Below are positions 23,077 to 36,659 of a DNA stretch of 64,000 bases, one piece after another (position 1 is the first letter of the stretch; the number at the start of each line of letters is the position of its first letter). The stretch covers positions 4,860,001 through 4,924,000 of the forward strand of contig OX638370.1 in assembly GCA_951812925.1 (NCBI GenBank). The letters are read 5' to 3'. Made by a program: the position numbers and the translations under genes. The DNA is from Calliopum simillimum. Lineage: Eukaryota > Arthropoda > Insecta > Diptera > Lauxaniidae. A model generated the notes under the pieces. It was not told the DNA's origin. It saw nothing but the letters and a program-made list of their open reading frames with translations, and ran no database searches.

Positions 23077-23957
23077 GTAAGTTGTCTGATGAGAAATTTT
23101 ATACACAAAATTTGGTAGAACAGCGCTTACAAAGTTAATTATGTACAATAATTCAATCTAAAATTTACAGCAATACTACCCCTTACAAGTGGGGGCACCA
23201 AAAATGTTTTGTAGTTTTTGTTGTTGCCTTTCTGTAATCGATCAGTTTTTAATTTTTATACACAAACCCATACTAAAAAAATATTTGAACAAAAAGCAAA
23301 GCAGGTGGGTGTATAAAATAGAACGGCTGTCTTGGTTCACATGTTGAAATGTAACAAGCTATAAATTGCTATATATTATATATTCACTTTTTTTCAAGGA
23401 TTTTTCCTCAAAGTCAAAACAAAGACAACGCCTCTGTGCTTTTAGCAAAATAAAAACAAAAAGATAAAACGTATTATAACAACAACTACACCTAAGCCGC
23501 CTTATTTAAGTTAAGCCGTTGCGCCGTGTTGACCTCATTTTTTTGCGTAACCCAATAAAATCACAAATACAAAACATACACAACTTAAAAATAAAGCTTT
23601 TAAATTGTTTTTAAATACTTGCATTAAAATTTCAAGAAAAAAATTGCTCATAATTTTTAATAAAAAAATATATCTTTTTTATTAATAAACAATAAAAATG
23701 TCTCAATGAATTTGAGCTTCAAAAACAACCCACACAATTGAGAAACTAACACATACAGTACACTTGCACTTAAATGTATAGAAGTACAGTAAAGCAACGC
23801 TTTAAGCCGCCGTCGGCAAAATCACTTTATAAAATTTTTCAACGGCATTGTCCGCGTAAAACTTTAAGCAACTTTTTTTTCTTAAAAAACATTGCATAGT
23901 TTTGTGCGCTGTTTAATTCAGGATTATTCAACAGAACAATTTACTATATCTTATGCC

Positions 23958-24284
23958 CCAGACAGACGACAGCTCTAATCGAAATTATAGACGCAATAAT
24001 GTAAAACTTTTTATTGCGTGATTTTAGGCATTTTTTAAATACATATTTCATAGACATTGACTAAAAAAAAATTCAGGGTCCAAAAAATTCTAATTAGCTT
24101 TTCTGATGCTTAACTCACTATTAATCTTGTTTTTGATGTTTTAAAATTTTTTGGCCCTTGAATTAGAAAACTTTCTTTGAGTCAATGTCTATGAAATATG
24201 CATTTAAAAAACGCCTAAAATCATGCAATACAAAAATTCGCATTGTTACGTCTATAATCTAGATTTAAGCTGTCGTCGGTCTGG
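23958..24284. mobile_element. Fold-back element, copy 1 of a two-copy family
   Basis: The two halves are reverse complements. The left arm contains GACGACAGCTCTAATC, ATTATAGACG, GATTTTAGGC and TTTCATAGACATTGACT, and each recurs inverted in the right arm (ends near 24284). Arms are about 130-140 bp around a loop holding AGCTTTTCTGATGCTTAACT. The same element with the loop inverted is at 29772-30086. Confidence 0.8.
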
Positions 24285-25147
24285 ATCATTACCTTTTCTT
24301 TTGTTGAATAAAATGTACCATCCATTCCATAGTAATATCCTATTAGGGTTAGTTCGCGCAACTTCCCTTCCAATCTCTCAATTTTCACAGACCATCTTAG
24401 GGATATATAGTTATTCACTCTCCAGAGCTTGTCTTTGACCCCATTTAAACTCAATCCAATGGTACCAAAGTTAAGATCGCTACGAAAATTGTGAACAAAC
24501 AAACTTACTCTTCACTATATAGAAATATTGATGACTACCGCTCTAAAAAAGCTTTGCCTTTTGCAACTTTTTCGATATATCAACTCACACAATGAATTTT
24601 TTTCTTGTTTTCCACCAGCCCAGTTATTTTCCCAAAAATGGTAGGTGGTTCCTATAAAGCAAACACAAAAATTTCAAGCTAAAGCACTGACACACATACA
24701 GCGCAAAGTGCGCAAAGCTGCCACCTACACGTTGATTTTGATTTGGCGCGATCATCAAGATTGTGTAGCTTAAAAAACTCAATTTTAGTTATCTTTTATA
24801 TCAATGAATAAATACGGGTATCAAAACTTGGCAGATTTCGTAATATTTTACAGCAACAATGCTGTCAAGTAAATTACATGCAATCAATTCAATTGCGCAC
24901 TGATCTGACAATTCTGGGTGGTACGAAAAAAAAAAATTCCCCTGACATAGTAAGACACTATCGTGTTTTATGCATGTGACCGTATGCACAACTTTGTTTT
25001 ACCTAGTTTTGGAAATCTAAATGACCTTAAAACTTCTTTTCATTTCATATTTGGTTCTTATGCATGTGTTCATATGCACAAACATTTGTGGAGTTATCGT
25101 GAATAAATATTCCCGGGTAATTTTTCTCGGACTGAAATTTTATATAC

Positions 25148-25875
25148 AGCGCAATCCCGGGAAATATAACCCCTCTTTGGTTGATCTGCTCTAAAACCAG
25201 AATTTTTTGTTTCAGTTTAAAAAATGCTATAAAGTGTCAAATCACCCGAGAATTTTCTTTTTATGCCTCGCACACAAGTTATTTTAGCAACTACAGCTAA
25301 ACGAACTATTTACCATCAATTCTTTATCGCAGCTGAAATAAATTTTGTCTATATTTGTATGCTCCGAAAGCTGCATTGAAATCGCAAGGGGTGTCATTTT
25401 ACCTGGGGTGCCATGTCTCCCAGATTTACCATAAATACGTTAAAAATAAGGTAACTTTTACGAAAGCTGCAAGTATTGGAATCGCAAAGGGTGCCATGTC
25501 TCCCAGATTTACCATAAATACGTAAAAGATCAGATAACTTTTTTGAAAGCTGCAAGTATTGAAATTGATAGGGGTGCCATTACACCTGGGGATGCCTTAC
25601 ACCTGGGGTGCCATTACACCTGGGGGTGTTTTTACACCTGGGGTGCCATGTATCCCATATTTACCATACATACGTTAAAAATAAGATAACTTTTATGAAA
25701 GTTGCAAGTATTGAATTTGAAAGGGGTGCCATTACTCCTGGGGGTGCCATGTCTCCCAGATTTACCATAAATACGTAAAAGATCAGATAACTTTCTTGAA
25801 AGCTGCAAGTATTGAACTTGAAAGGGGTGCCATTACACCTGGGGTTGCCATGCGTACCAATTTTACCATATATAA
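25148..25875. mobile_element. Repeat element with GGGGTGCCAT tandem units
   Basis: From 25386 to 25875 a unit of about 80-150 bp is repeated five times. Each has TTTACCATAAATACGT, a GATAACTTT segment, GCTGCAAGTATTG and GGGGTGCCAT(T/G). Units alternate between two types (AAAAATAAG and AAAGATCAG), indicating pairwise amplification. The left part (AATCCCGGGAAATATAA, CAAATCACCCGAGA, CAGCTAAACGAAC) matches the element at 38307-38949. Confidence 0.7.
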
Positions 25876-26184
25876 GTTAAAGATAAAATAATTACAAAGG
25901 AGACCTTGGCGGTTTAACAGAAAAGTAGGTATACATGCGCTGGTTATAAACAAATTAATCTACAAAGCACATACTTACACCTACATACTATATGTATATC
26001 ATTTTCAAACCACCCTATTAAACATGAATCTGCGCATTGATGGCAACATATGATCACATTATCGGGTATGTACATATGCTGGTATTTATTTACGATATTG
26101 CAAAAGTTCACTTGATCGATTCCAATCACTTACTCAATGCTGCTGCTGCGATTTTCTTAAGCCTCTACACTTTTGTCTGGCTTG

Positions 26185-26224
26185 ACGACGACGACGATGA
26201 TGATGACGATTACAACGACGAGAC
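26185..26224. repeat. GAC/GAT triplet repeat
   Basis: Imperfect run of GAC and GAT triplets. The poly-Asp open frame here is short and has no splice or family support. Confidence 0.7.
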
Positions 26225-27504
26225 TTGATTTATTTGTAACGCCATCTTGCGTCAAAATCAGAGACACTTGACAGTTTTTGCGCTTTTGCAATGCATATTA
26301 TGATAGCAACAGCAAATACAACAAACAATTGAAAGTATTTTTGTTGTTTTTTCTTAATTTTTGCAATTTATTTAAAATACGATCAAGGATTTTATTTATT
26401 GTTCCCGCATAAAAAAAAAAATAATGATGCTGATGTAATCACCATCGGGCCTTGCGTTTATTTAAATTTTATGCTTCGACGACCATCTGTTACTGTCTAG
26501 ATTTATTCATACAAATTAAATTTTCAGAAATTTTCAAATTCAATTTCATTGGTTTTATGAAAATTTAATGCAAATTTATTAGGCGTATTAACGTATAAGG
26601 ATTTTTAAGCTTCGTTAGCGCATTTTCGTTGTTTTTTTCTTTTTCTATTCAATTAATGTTTTGAGTTCAATTCAAAATAATTTTTTTTTCTCAATTTGTT
26701 GCGCCTCTAAATCAAGTCATCATAAATCATCATCACCATCATCAGCAACGCCATCGCCAAATGCTAAATGTTGCGCCTTGATTTAATGCTCAATCGCGAG
26801 TCGTCTCAACCAACTTGTTGACTTTTATGCTGTGCGGCGGCGCATCTCTTAATTTTGTTGTTTATTCAAGACGTGCTTCATATTTCTCAGAGCTCAGTCG
26901 GCTGCGTGTCTTGAATTGTACAAAATTTTTTTCAATAGAATTCAATTAATTCAAATTAGCTTGAAAAAAACTAAATCTTTTCTACTTTTTTTACCAAAAA
27001 CTTTTCTATTGAAAGTATACGGCATCTTTACTAATTGACTAAATTTAGAAATTTTGTAACCTGTTCGAAAATTGTCCAATTTATCACTCAGAGTTAGTTG
27101 TATGATATGCCCTGTGTATTAACATTGATGATCTCATTGCATTTTATATCATTTTTAAAGAATTTATTTATGAATGACTTTAACTGATTGCTTAATTTTG
27201 TTATTATTACTACTATCGCAGTCAGTTTTTATTAAACAAGTTTTTGTTTTGATCTCTATTTGTATATTGAACCCATTAATCACTTTATATTGACTTGGCA
27301 AACAATTGATTTTTATTTGATCTTTAGCATTAAGTTTTCTCTTTTTTTTTCAAAAGTACGAGTAAAAGTTCCAAAAATGAGATTTTCATGAAAAAATAAG
27401 TAAAAATATTGAGCAGAATAACTTAAAAATTATTGAATGGCTCATTCTTTTAATGATATATCGAACATATGTGCGCATCGAGTTATCATTATAATTTAGA
27501 GTTA

Positions 27505-28275
27505 AGTTTTTCGACTTTTAAAACATTTTTGGAGTTTTTGACAATTTTTCGACTTCGTGAATATTCTTGAACTTTTTTCGAGATTTTGGCAATTTTTCGA
27601 CTTTTTGAACTTATTTCGCCTTTTTTCAATATTTTTTTACTTTTTGAGCATTATTCGACTTTTTGAACATTTCTGAACATTTTTCGTGATTTTGAAAATT
27701 TTTCGACATTCTGAACATTTTTGACTTTTTGAGAATTTTTAGACATTTTGACAATTTTTCGACTTCTTGAACATTTTTCGACTTTTTGACAATTTTTCGA
27801 CTTCTTAAACATTTTCCGACTTATTGAAAATTTTTCGACTTTTTGAACATATTGTTTTTGTCAAGTATTTCGACTTCTTAAACATTTTTCTACTTTTTGA
27901 CAATTTTTCGACTTTTTAAACATTTTTTAACTTTTTGAACATTTTTTGACGTTGGTGAAACACTTCGACTTTTTGACAATTTTTCGACTTCTTAAACATT
28001 TTTCGGCTTTTTGACCATTTTTCGACGTTTTGACAATTTTGCAACTTTTTGAATACTTTTTATGAAATATTTTTATTTTTTGACAATTTTTCGTTTTTGT
28101 GAAATATTTTGACATTTTAGCAATTTTCCGACTTTTTGAACATTTTGATTTTGTCAATTATTTTGACTTTTTAAACATTTATCGATTGTTTGATAATTTT
28201 TTCGACATTTGTACATTTCTCGACTGTTTGAACATTTTTTGACTTTGGGAAATATATCGACATTTTGCACATTTT
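27505..28275. repeat. Minisatellite TTTTTCGACTTTTTGAACAT
   Basis: About 770 bp of degenerate 17-21 bp units built from TTTTTCGAC and TTTTTGAACA or TTTTTGACAA. Strand asymmetry is marked (plus strand T-rich). The Lys/Ser-rich minus-strand frames seen across it are artefacts of the repeat. Confidence 0.85.
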
Positions 28276-29514
28276 TCAATGTGTAGTTTCTGGAGATTAT
28301 GAGATTATGCGTAGCTTGATCTCGTTTGCTATAGTCATCTGATTGCATTTTAAGAATGCACGTTCGAGATAGTACTTGTAACATGTTGGGAAAATTTTCA
28401 TTAACAGATTAGTCATCTATGGGAAAAGTGCCTCCAAAGGAATGTAATTAAACAATTTTAAAATTTTGTATTGTACTATCTTTTACTTTTTTTTGGTAAA
28501 ATTTTTAGTTTTTCATGCTCAAAGCATATGGAACTACATACTGTTTATGTTTTATATAAGTAACCACTTACAGGGTTATTGATATAGGGTTATTGCACGC
28601 CTCATTTGATAAAGATTGTATTTATTGATATTGTCGGAATTGAGCTTTATATAAAATAAACACAATAAACTTGTGTTTTTCTTATGGAGTAGCAAAATTT
28701 TTCCTTTGAAATTTTTTTATCTCATACAATCAATGTTAATGCGTATTTATTTGTTGCGATAAGAATTATTGTTTTACCAAATGTCGTTAGCCATTGGATA
28801 CGTTAAATAACATGCGTACAGTAAATACTTGACGTATCTTGGCAAATTAAAAATAAATGTTTTGCTAACTATTTCAAGCACAAACTTAAAATTGCATTTT
28901 GATACTTAAATGGTTATAGATTATTATTTAACATTGAAGTTATTACTAAAATTGTCATAAATTATGTTATAATGAGCCACTATTTAGCAGCCTCCTTTAG
29001 TGCAAGTCAAATCAAAGCACCTGAGGGGTCACTGCTTTTATTATGCATTAGCAATAACACCTTTTGACTTGCTTTAGTTTCGCCTTTTTGATTTTCCTAA
29101 TGATATGTATTTTGTTGCCTTAAAGCGAAAAATATTTCATTTGATTTTCTCAAGATTCGCACAATTTACTTTAATTGTAATTAAAAATGATTACCCCTAT
29201 AAATTAAATGAAATTAATTTTGATTAATTGTTGCCCTCATATGATTTATATGTGCTATGATTAATTTTTTATTTTATATCTTTTTATCTATGATGCAATG
29301 CAGTGTTTTTTGCAGTCTCTTTCACTTTGCAGTATATACACAATTTTTCCAATTTTGTCTGCTTTGTGGCATTTATAATTTTTTAATTTTGCATTTTGTT
29401 TATAAATTTAGTTTAAATTCTTTTAAACTTGCAAATATACTTAGTTGATATCTTCCATACCAATTTCTTCATGAATATTATTGTATACGATTGTATCATT
29501 CTTAGGTTTTTGGT

Positions 29515-29620
29515 ATTTCTTGTTTTAAAACCCAGATGCCAAAAGATGCATAAAACTAGGAGCTTATGGGCTAAGATGTTCTTAAAAATGTTCCTTGAGC
29601 AATTTCATTATAAGTTTCAG
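29515..29620. mobile_element. Relic of the CCGTCCGGACGG fold-back family
   Basis: The segment with GGCTAAGATGTTCTTAAAAA and TGTTCCTTGAGCAATTTCAT corresponds to the central part of the element at 9646-10033 (GGTTAAGATGTTCTAAAAAA, TGTTCCTTGCTTGATTTCA). The ends are not preserved. Confidence 0.6.
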
Positions 29621-29771
29621 ACTATAAATCAAATCAAAAGTGCCCAAAAATATGCAATGATAAATACCAAAACTTACAGCTGCCAAAGCAGCTAACGCTA
29701 AATAAACATTTTAGTGTATATTTTTAGGCGCTTCACTTAAAATCGTTTTATTAGTTTGAAAAAATGAACAT

Positions 29772-30086
29772 ACAGACGGCAGCTCAAATCTAGATTATAG
29801 ACGCAACAATATGAAACTTTTTATTGCATGATTTTAGGCATTTTTCAAACACATATTTCATAGACATTGACTAAAATAAAATTTCCCAATTCAGAGTCCA
29901 AAAATTCTAAAACATTAAAAACAAGATTAAAAGTGAGTTAAGCATCAGAAAAGCTAATTAGGATTTTTTGGACGCTGATTTGGAAAATTTTCTTCTAGTC
30001 AAAGTCTATGAAGTATGTGCTTAAAAAATGCTTAAAACAATGCAATGAAAAGTTTCATATTATTGCGTCTATAATCTAGATTCTGT
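29772..30086. mobile_element. Fold-back element, copy 2
   Basis: Same family as 23958-24284: GACGGCAGCTCAAATC, ATTATAGACGCAACAAT and TTTCATAGACATTGACT on the left, inverted on the right (AGTCAAAGTCTATGAAGTAT, ATTATTGCGTCTATAATC). The loop is in the opposite orientation to copy 1. The right end appears slightly truncated. Confidence 0.75.
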
Positions 30087-32224
30087 GCATAAAATGGATA
30101 AGGTTTTTTTTTATTTTTAATATTTCTTGCATACATTTAAGAGCTCGGTGCCTACTGCTGTGTAAAATGAAATAAAAACATAAATCGCTCAACATGAATG
30201 CGCAAATTTTATTTCACGTTACAAAGCGAATATTTTGCACATTAAAAAAAATAAGAAAAACAGTTCATGCTTATCAAATTTCAATGACCGACCTTCTGGC
30301 GGTGTCATTACTTCCCTGCCATTTGTGCGCCAGCCTTGGGGCTTTAAGCGTTTTTATTTTATGTTAAGTATTTTGAACAAAAGTGTTTCTTATAACGCTT
30401 CCTAATGTGTTATATAGTATGTCATTTTAAAAGAATTCGCCAACATAAAAAAGAAAAAAAATTTTTTTTTGTTTTTTTCTTTTAATTTTATACATAAAAC
30501 AAGTTTACTTGGAGTAAATTAAGGTATTTACTACAATATAAAAACGTCAACAATATTTTTGATTCTTAATTTTACCATTGCTAATTTGGTCTACTGCTGA
30601 AAAAGCTGTTATTTTAACACATACCTACGTGTTTATAAAATCAGCCAGCCAGCCAACCCAACCACTCACTCACTTACTCCTCATACGACGTAATATGGTG
30701 TGGAAGTGATTTCTTATTCCCACGTAATTATGAACGTCGCAAAAATCGCAACGTCAAGAAAATATTTGTTTCTTAGCCACCAAACCTTACAATCAATGCT
30801 GACTTGACTGACTGAGTTGATGTGTGTTGGCTTGAATACGTGTATATTTATGTATGTAAGCATGTACTGATTTGTTGCCTTCCCAAGCAGCGTGAATTAA
30901 AACATTTTCATGTTGTTTTCTTTGCTTCTTGCGGCGGCTGCTGTCTTAAGTATGACATCACTACACTTATGATTTTAGCAAAAAAAAAACAGACATAATA
31001 ATTTTGCCTTTAAGCAAAGCAAAAAACAACAGCTTTCTGTGTCAGCAAGCGGGCGCCGCAAACAGAACTCTTTGACAAAAACAAAAGATTTAAGCAACGA
31101 ACTTGATTTTTGCTTACCTTATATGACAGTTCGCATAGTCGTCGTGTAACCAAGCATACATGCATATAACGAAAGACTTAAGCAGCAAACTTGATTAGTT
31201 GTTAAAAATTGCCGTTTTTATTTTCTTTATTTGTTGTAAAATAATTTTTCGCTTTTATTCCATTGTTATCGAAATCACGAAATGCACTTATTTGTCAAAA
31301 TTTATGACTTTCTTGGGTGAACAAAAGCTTTCGTGTGCGTGGGTTGTCATTCAACTAACTGTTGTAAAAATAAATTTTAATTCATTTTTTTATATTTTTA
31401 TTAATAAAGTAGAAAATAATTTTAATACGAAAAAAAATCGTCACGTCAGCGTAAACCACGCAAAAATGCAAATTTTATTTTTCTAACATGGATAATTTTT
31501 TTTCGATTTTCATATAATTTTATATTCAATAAAAATTACTGCTTGGAAACATTTTTATTGTTGTTGTCGTCGTTAACTAATTGTGCGCTGAACGTGTTTT
31601 TAATGACACAGAAAAATGCAAAAATTCAATGTAGCAACGGCAGCAGCAACAGTTTAAATGCATTTTGTAGCACCGCAATGCAATACATAGACATGCATAG
31701 TTACATACATACACATTTAAGCATATTTGTAAATACCAACAGCAAACACTTGTACAAAATAATTTAATTTACTGTCTATGTCTGTCTGTCCACAAATGCA
31801 TACATCTATTTGTCGTATCTGTCACATGCAGTATGTCGCACGTAATTAGATTTACAACAAACAGTCAACAACGACAACAACAACAACGATAATACACTAA
31901 TTTTTTCGTTAAATAGTTTTCGCAACAGTTCAACGTTGCAATTTTACTTCATTAAATAAGTAGTTATTTTTTTGTAGTTTTACACAGAGAAAATTTTTCG
32001 CTTGAATTGAAAGGAAAACTTTGCCTAATGAGTTCAGAGATTAATGAAGTTTTTTGACTAAAGTTTGAGAAGTAATCAAAATTTGTCACTTTATTAAAAA
32101 AAATCGCCATTAACTAAAATTTTGTTAATTTCACTAAAACTGTTGGTAATTGACTAAAGCATTTGTTGAACTTTTCAGCTCAAAAATATTGTACATCAAG
32201 TTTTATTTCGTTTATTCATTACTA

Positions 32225-32830
32225 ACTATTGGCCGGTGAGCGTTGCCTCACCTTTGTCTCTTTTCTTATTACGCCCGCCCGAGATATGCATGGCACCGCT
32301 CATTTTTCTTATGAATGTTATTTGGCTTAATGCCCATTGCATATGTGCCAAATTTCATCCCGATGCGTCAAACAGTTTCTGAGATATGTCAAATTTTGTG
32401 CTTAGGCGCGTGGCACCGCCCATTTTTCTAATGAATATTATTTGGCTTAGTGCCCTTTACATATGTGCCAAATGTCATTCCTATGCGTCAAACAGTTTCT
32501 GAGATCTGTCGCTCATTTTTCTAATGTGTGTTATTTAGCATAGTGCCCTTTACAAGTCAAACAGTTTCTTGTATTTGGCTTAGCGCCTTTTACATATCGG
32601 TATTTCCACAGAAAAATAAACCGAGAGCCAAAAAATTAAATCAACATATCTCTGAACCTATTCAACGTACATGTATGAAATTTAGTACATATGTAAAAAG
32701 CAACAAGACAAATAATGTGTACTGGAAAATATGGGGCTATCACGCCCCCACAAAAATCACTTCATCATATCTCCGAAAATATTTATCGCATACGAATAAG
32801 ATTTGATATATGTATACAGAACGCCAGGAC
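32225..32830. repeat. Tandem GGCACCGCCCAT repeat, about 115-bp units
   Basis: Three units contain CATTTTTCT(T/A)ATG, TATTTGGCTTA(A/G)TGCCC, CATATGTGCCAAAT and GCGTCAAACAGTTTCT. The third is internally deleted. Downstream sequence to 32830 has further diverged text (TATCTC(T/C)GAA, ACAAATAATGT) of the same dispersed family. Confidence 0.7.
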
Positions 32831-33984
32831 AAATAATGTTAAAAAAGAAATTCATAATTTATGAGATTTGTTACACATGTAAAATGGATAGAGACAAATG
32901 ACACATTTTGGAAAAATTGATGATGCCATTTCAACTTAACAAAATAAGGTGAATCAACATTCATTGGGAAATCCTGGTTTCAATTTAAAAGATTTTCCAT
33001 TTAAATTTGTATGGTGGAAAAAATGTCACGTTCATATTGTCACGCATCGATTCAGATTATGATCAAAACAAAGAAATGTACAGAAGATATATGAATCAAA
33101 CGAAATATATTATAAAGAAACAACATTGTTACATAAGATTTTAAGATTAGTCGCACTAAAAAATTCTGACTTGTTTCGCTGAATTCTGACTTTCTTTGAA
33201 TAGGCACGAAAACTACTTCTATTTCCGTCACGTTCGTTTTATGTCTTTTTTTTGCGTGTATCTTGGAACCAGGACTTTGCCTGCAATTAACGTTGACACT
33301 AACTATAATGCTACCTAAGAGCTATAATGTAAAGTAAAAACCAAAATAAAAATATGTTTTTTTTCCACTTTATTTGCATTTTAAATGTGTACGACGGTCA
33401 CGTTCGTCACCTGGGAAATGTTTAAAACTATAAACTTTCAACAAAATTCACAAAATTTTTGAACGTGTAGTTGGCTTTTGTTTTATGAATGAGCCGCTAT
33501 TATTTGCTATTATTATTAGTAAGCGCATTCATATTTTCATAGCTGCAAATTTAAAAACAAAATGTTTTTTTTTTCTTCATATCCACATAGTTATTAAAAA
33601 AATTATCTAGCACTCCTTTTAATCATCATCACTTGTTTCGTTAATTTCTTTTAAAGTTCTCTTTTCATTCTGTTTTCTGTTGCTATTTTACTTTACTGTT
33701 TGCTACCTATTCTATATATTCTAACCATTATTGTACCGACATTAAAAATTATTAAATATTACGTAAATTTGCCATGTTGAAGTTAACAACAACAGCAACT
33801 ATTGTAATAATGCCAGCAACACAAACATAAACAGTAGTAGAGAAAACTAAAAAACAGCTTGTTTTGTAGACTTTCTGCATATGTGGCAGCATTCTGCATA
33901 TATTCATACATAAGCTTATTTGTATATGCGAAATGTTTGAAAATAGCTAGATTTGAAAGAGGGCTCGTCAAGTTCTAATAATTA

Positions 33985-34705
33985 TTTTTTGTAAAATTTC
34001 TTAACTTACCAAATTTGCTAAAAAATTAGCAATTAAACTAAAAATTTGTCAAGTTAACTCAAAGAATGCCAATTTAACTAAAAAATTGTTAATTCAACAA
34101 AAAAATGTCAATATAACTAAAAAATTGTCAAGTTAACTTAAAAAAATTGTCAATTTAACTAAAAAATTTGAGGTTTAACTAAATAATTGTGAGTTTAACT
34201 AAGAAATTGTCAGTTTAACCAAAAAAATTGTTATTTTAACTAAAACATTGTCAATTTAACTAAGAAATCACCAATTTAACTAAGCAATTGCCAATTTAAC
34301 CAAAAAATTGTCAACTTAACTAAAAAATTGACAAATTAACTAAAAATTGGTCAACTTAACACAAAGATTGTAAATTTAACTACAATAAAAAATGGTTAAT
34401 TCAACAAAAAATTTCAATTAAAGAAAAAAATTGTCAAGTAAACTTCAAAAACTTGTCAATTTAACCAAAAAATAGTTTATTTAACTAAAACATTGTCAAT
34501 TTAACTGAAAAAATTGTCAATTTAACTAAAAAATTGTCAATTTAACTAAAAAATTGTCAATTTAACCAAAAAATAGTTATTTTAACTGAAAATTTAACTG
34601 AAAAATTTTACTTAAATATTGTCAATTTAACTAAAAAATTGTCAATTTTACCAAAATGTAGTAATCTTAACTAAAAAATTGACAATGTTAACTAAAAAAG
34701 TTTGT
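33985..34705. repeat. Minisatellite TTTAACTAAAAAATTGTCAA
   Basis: About 35 near-identical units of 19-20 bp, consensus AAAAAATTGTCAATTTAACT, extremely AT-rich. A looser patch of similar text lies at 32040-32165, suggesting an older flank of the same sequence. Confidence 0.9.
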
Positions 34706-36020
34706 ATATCTAATTATCTTTGTAAAAATTTGGTCACTTGTGAATTGATTAACTACGTTTTTCCATTTAACAACTTTTTTTATTTTCTAAGTATTTTGTA
34801 CCACTGTGCAATAACTTGGCATTAATTCTTTATGCATGCATAGTATGTATCTATGTATATGTACTTACCTACTTTAAAAAACAATTTTCTTTGTAATACC
34901 CAACCAAAACATATTTTTATTTTCTATAGGTACGCATTTATTTTTATTTCATTTAACCAAGTTAAGCACTGCTCACACAAAAAACAAGACATTAACTTTG
35001 TATGAGATCGTACGTATTAAGGTTTCTCAGGCCGCTGCTCAAAAGACTTAAGTAGGCTTTCGTCATCTTCTAAGAGTATGCTTTAAGGCAGAACTTGAAG
35101 ACTTTGCTTATGAGTACAATAAAATTAAGGTGGTGAATAAAAAAATGTGAGCATTTTGGTGAGTGAGTGAGCAGTGATATCTATAGTTTAGCTAAAGCTT
35201 AATGTTCAGAAAATAATTTTTTAATTGTACACATAAGACCGTTCCCCGTTTGATCAGATCTTTTATGCAGAAGGTTTTTTTTTATTCATGTAATGCAATT
35301 CATATATATTTTTACCACTTATTTTCAAGCTACAATAATAACTAGAAGCGCTCAATGGTCAAAATATGACCACAAATGTACTTTTTAGGTACTTTTTTTT
35401 GTCATTTGGTACAAAATAGTTCATAGCTCCATGGTACAATGACAAATATGAAACGAAAAGTAAACAAAAAACATGGAGTCAGTATCAAGTCAGTATTTTT
35501 TGTCTATCTCTTTGTGCTGAATCCTCTTTTCAGCTCTGTGTGTCCGCATATTTTGTCGTTGTTGAAGAATTTGCATTTAATTTTATTTGGCTTAAGGGCA
35601 AACTATGAAAATAATTTTAACTTTGTGCAGATTTACACACAACTACCTTTCTAATGGTGTATAATTCAAAGTCGTGCTCCATTTCTAGCATAGTTAAAAA
35701 GGTAGGACAAATTTTTGTCTTGCGTATTAATCAAAGTATCAAATGGTATCCAAAGAAAAATACAAAAAAAATCAAAAAATATAGAACAAGAGTAAAAAAG
35801 TTTCATAAAATTTTGGAAAAATGTAAGAATATATTGAAAAACATTATAAAAAGTTATATATTATCGAAAGAGTATCGAATATCATTGGAATAAGTAGAAA
35901 AGTGCAAAAGAGATTGTACCTAAATTTCAAAAATTGTAATAAATTAATAAATTTTCAATTGTTTAAAAGTGGATGTGGCTTCCGTCTAATACCGCCCATT
36001 TACGTCCATAAACGTGTTTA

Positions 36021-36383
36021 AGAAATTTATCCTTTACATTTAGCGCCCAACGTGGGGAAATTTTTTTTTAAAAAGAAATAAAGAGATTTATCCTCTACAT
36101 GTGGCGTCCAACGTGGGGAACTTTTTTTATAAAAAGAAATAAAGAGATTTATCTTTTAAATTTAGCGCCCAACGTGGAGAACTTTATTTAAAAAAGAAAT
36201 AAAGAAATTTATTCTTTAAATTTAGCACCCAACGTGGGGAACTTTATTTTAAAAAAAGAAAAAAAGAAAATTATCCTTCACAACGTAGGGAACTTTATTT
36301 TGAAAAAGAAATAAAGAGATTTATCCTTTAAATTTGGCGCCCAACGTGGGGAACTTTAATTTGAAAAAGAAATAAAGGGATTG
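36021..36383 (+). repeat. Tandem array of tRNA-Lys primer-site-like units
   Basis: Six units of about 60 bp, each with AAATAAAGAGATTTATCCTT, then a short AAATT or TACAT, then (T)GGCGCCCAACGTGGGGAAC. The best unit (about 36334-36355) is complementary to 17 nt of the fly tRNA-Lys 3' end. The fifth unit has lost part of the site. It looks like local amplification of a retroelement LTR/primer-site junction, but no LTR was identified. Confidence 0.75.
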
Positions 36384-36659
36384 ATAATATATCGGGTGTG
36401 ACAATAGCGCTACAACTAAAAAATGTTTTGTAACTCCAAAACTTTTACTTATTTTTTCATTGCAAAGCGCGTCAAGTGGTGCGTGGCATCAATGTTGCAA
36501 AGCAGAGAAAAAAAGACCCTGCGACATATTTTGTGTGAGGTCGGTTTTTGCTCTTGTAATTTTTTGCTGATTGTCACTCATTTCAGTTGTATTTTTTACA
36601 TACATATATTTTTAATGAGCTGTTAAGCTACAAAAAACATTGTTTTATTGCGTTGGCGC

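Noticed and set aside
27927..28384. Lys/Ser-rich minus-strand frames
   Set aside because: Translation of the TTTTTCGAC minisatellite, no independent support.
32950..33430. Possible further TIR element with GTCACGTTCGT motifs
   Set aside because: Three GTCACGTTC copies are present, but I could not match the outer ends as inverted repeats.
33985..34705. CRISPR-like array
   Set aside because: Unit and spacing are continuous with no unique spacers; it is an AT minisatellite in a eukaryotic intron.
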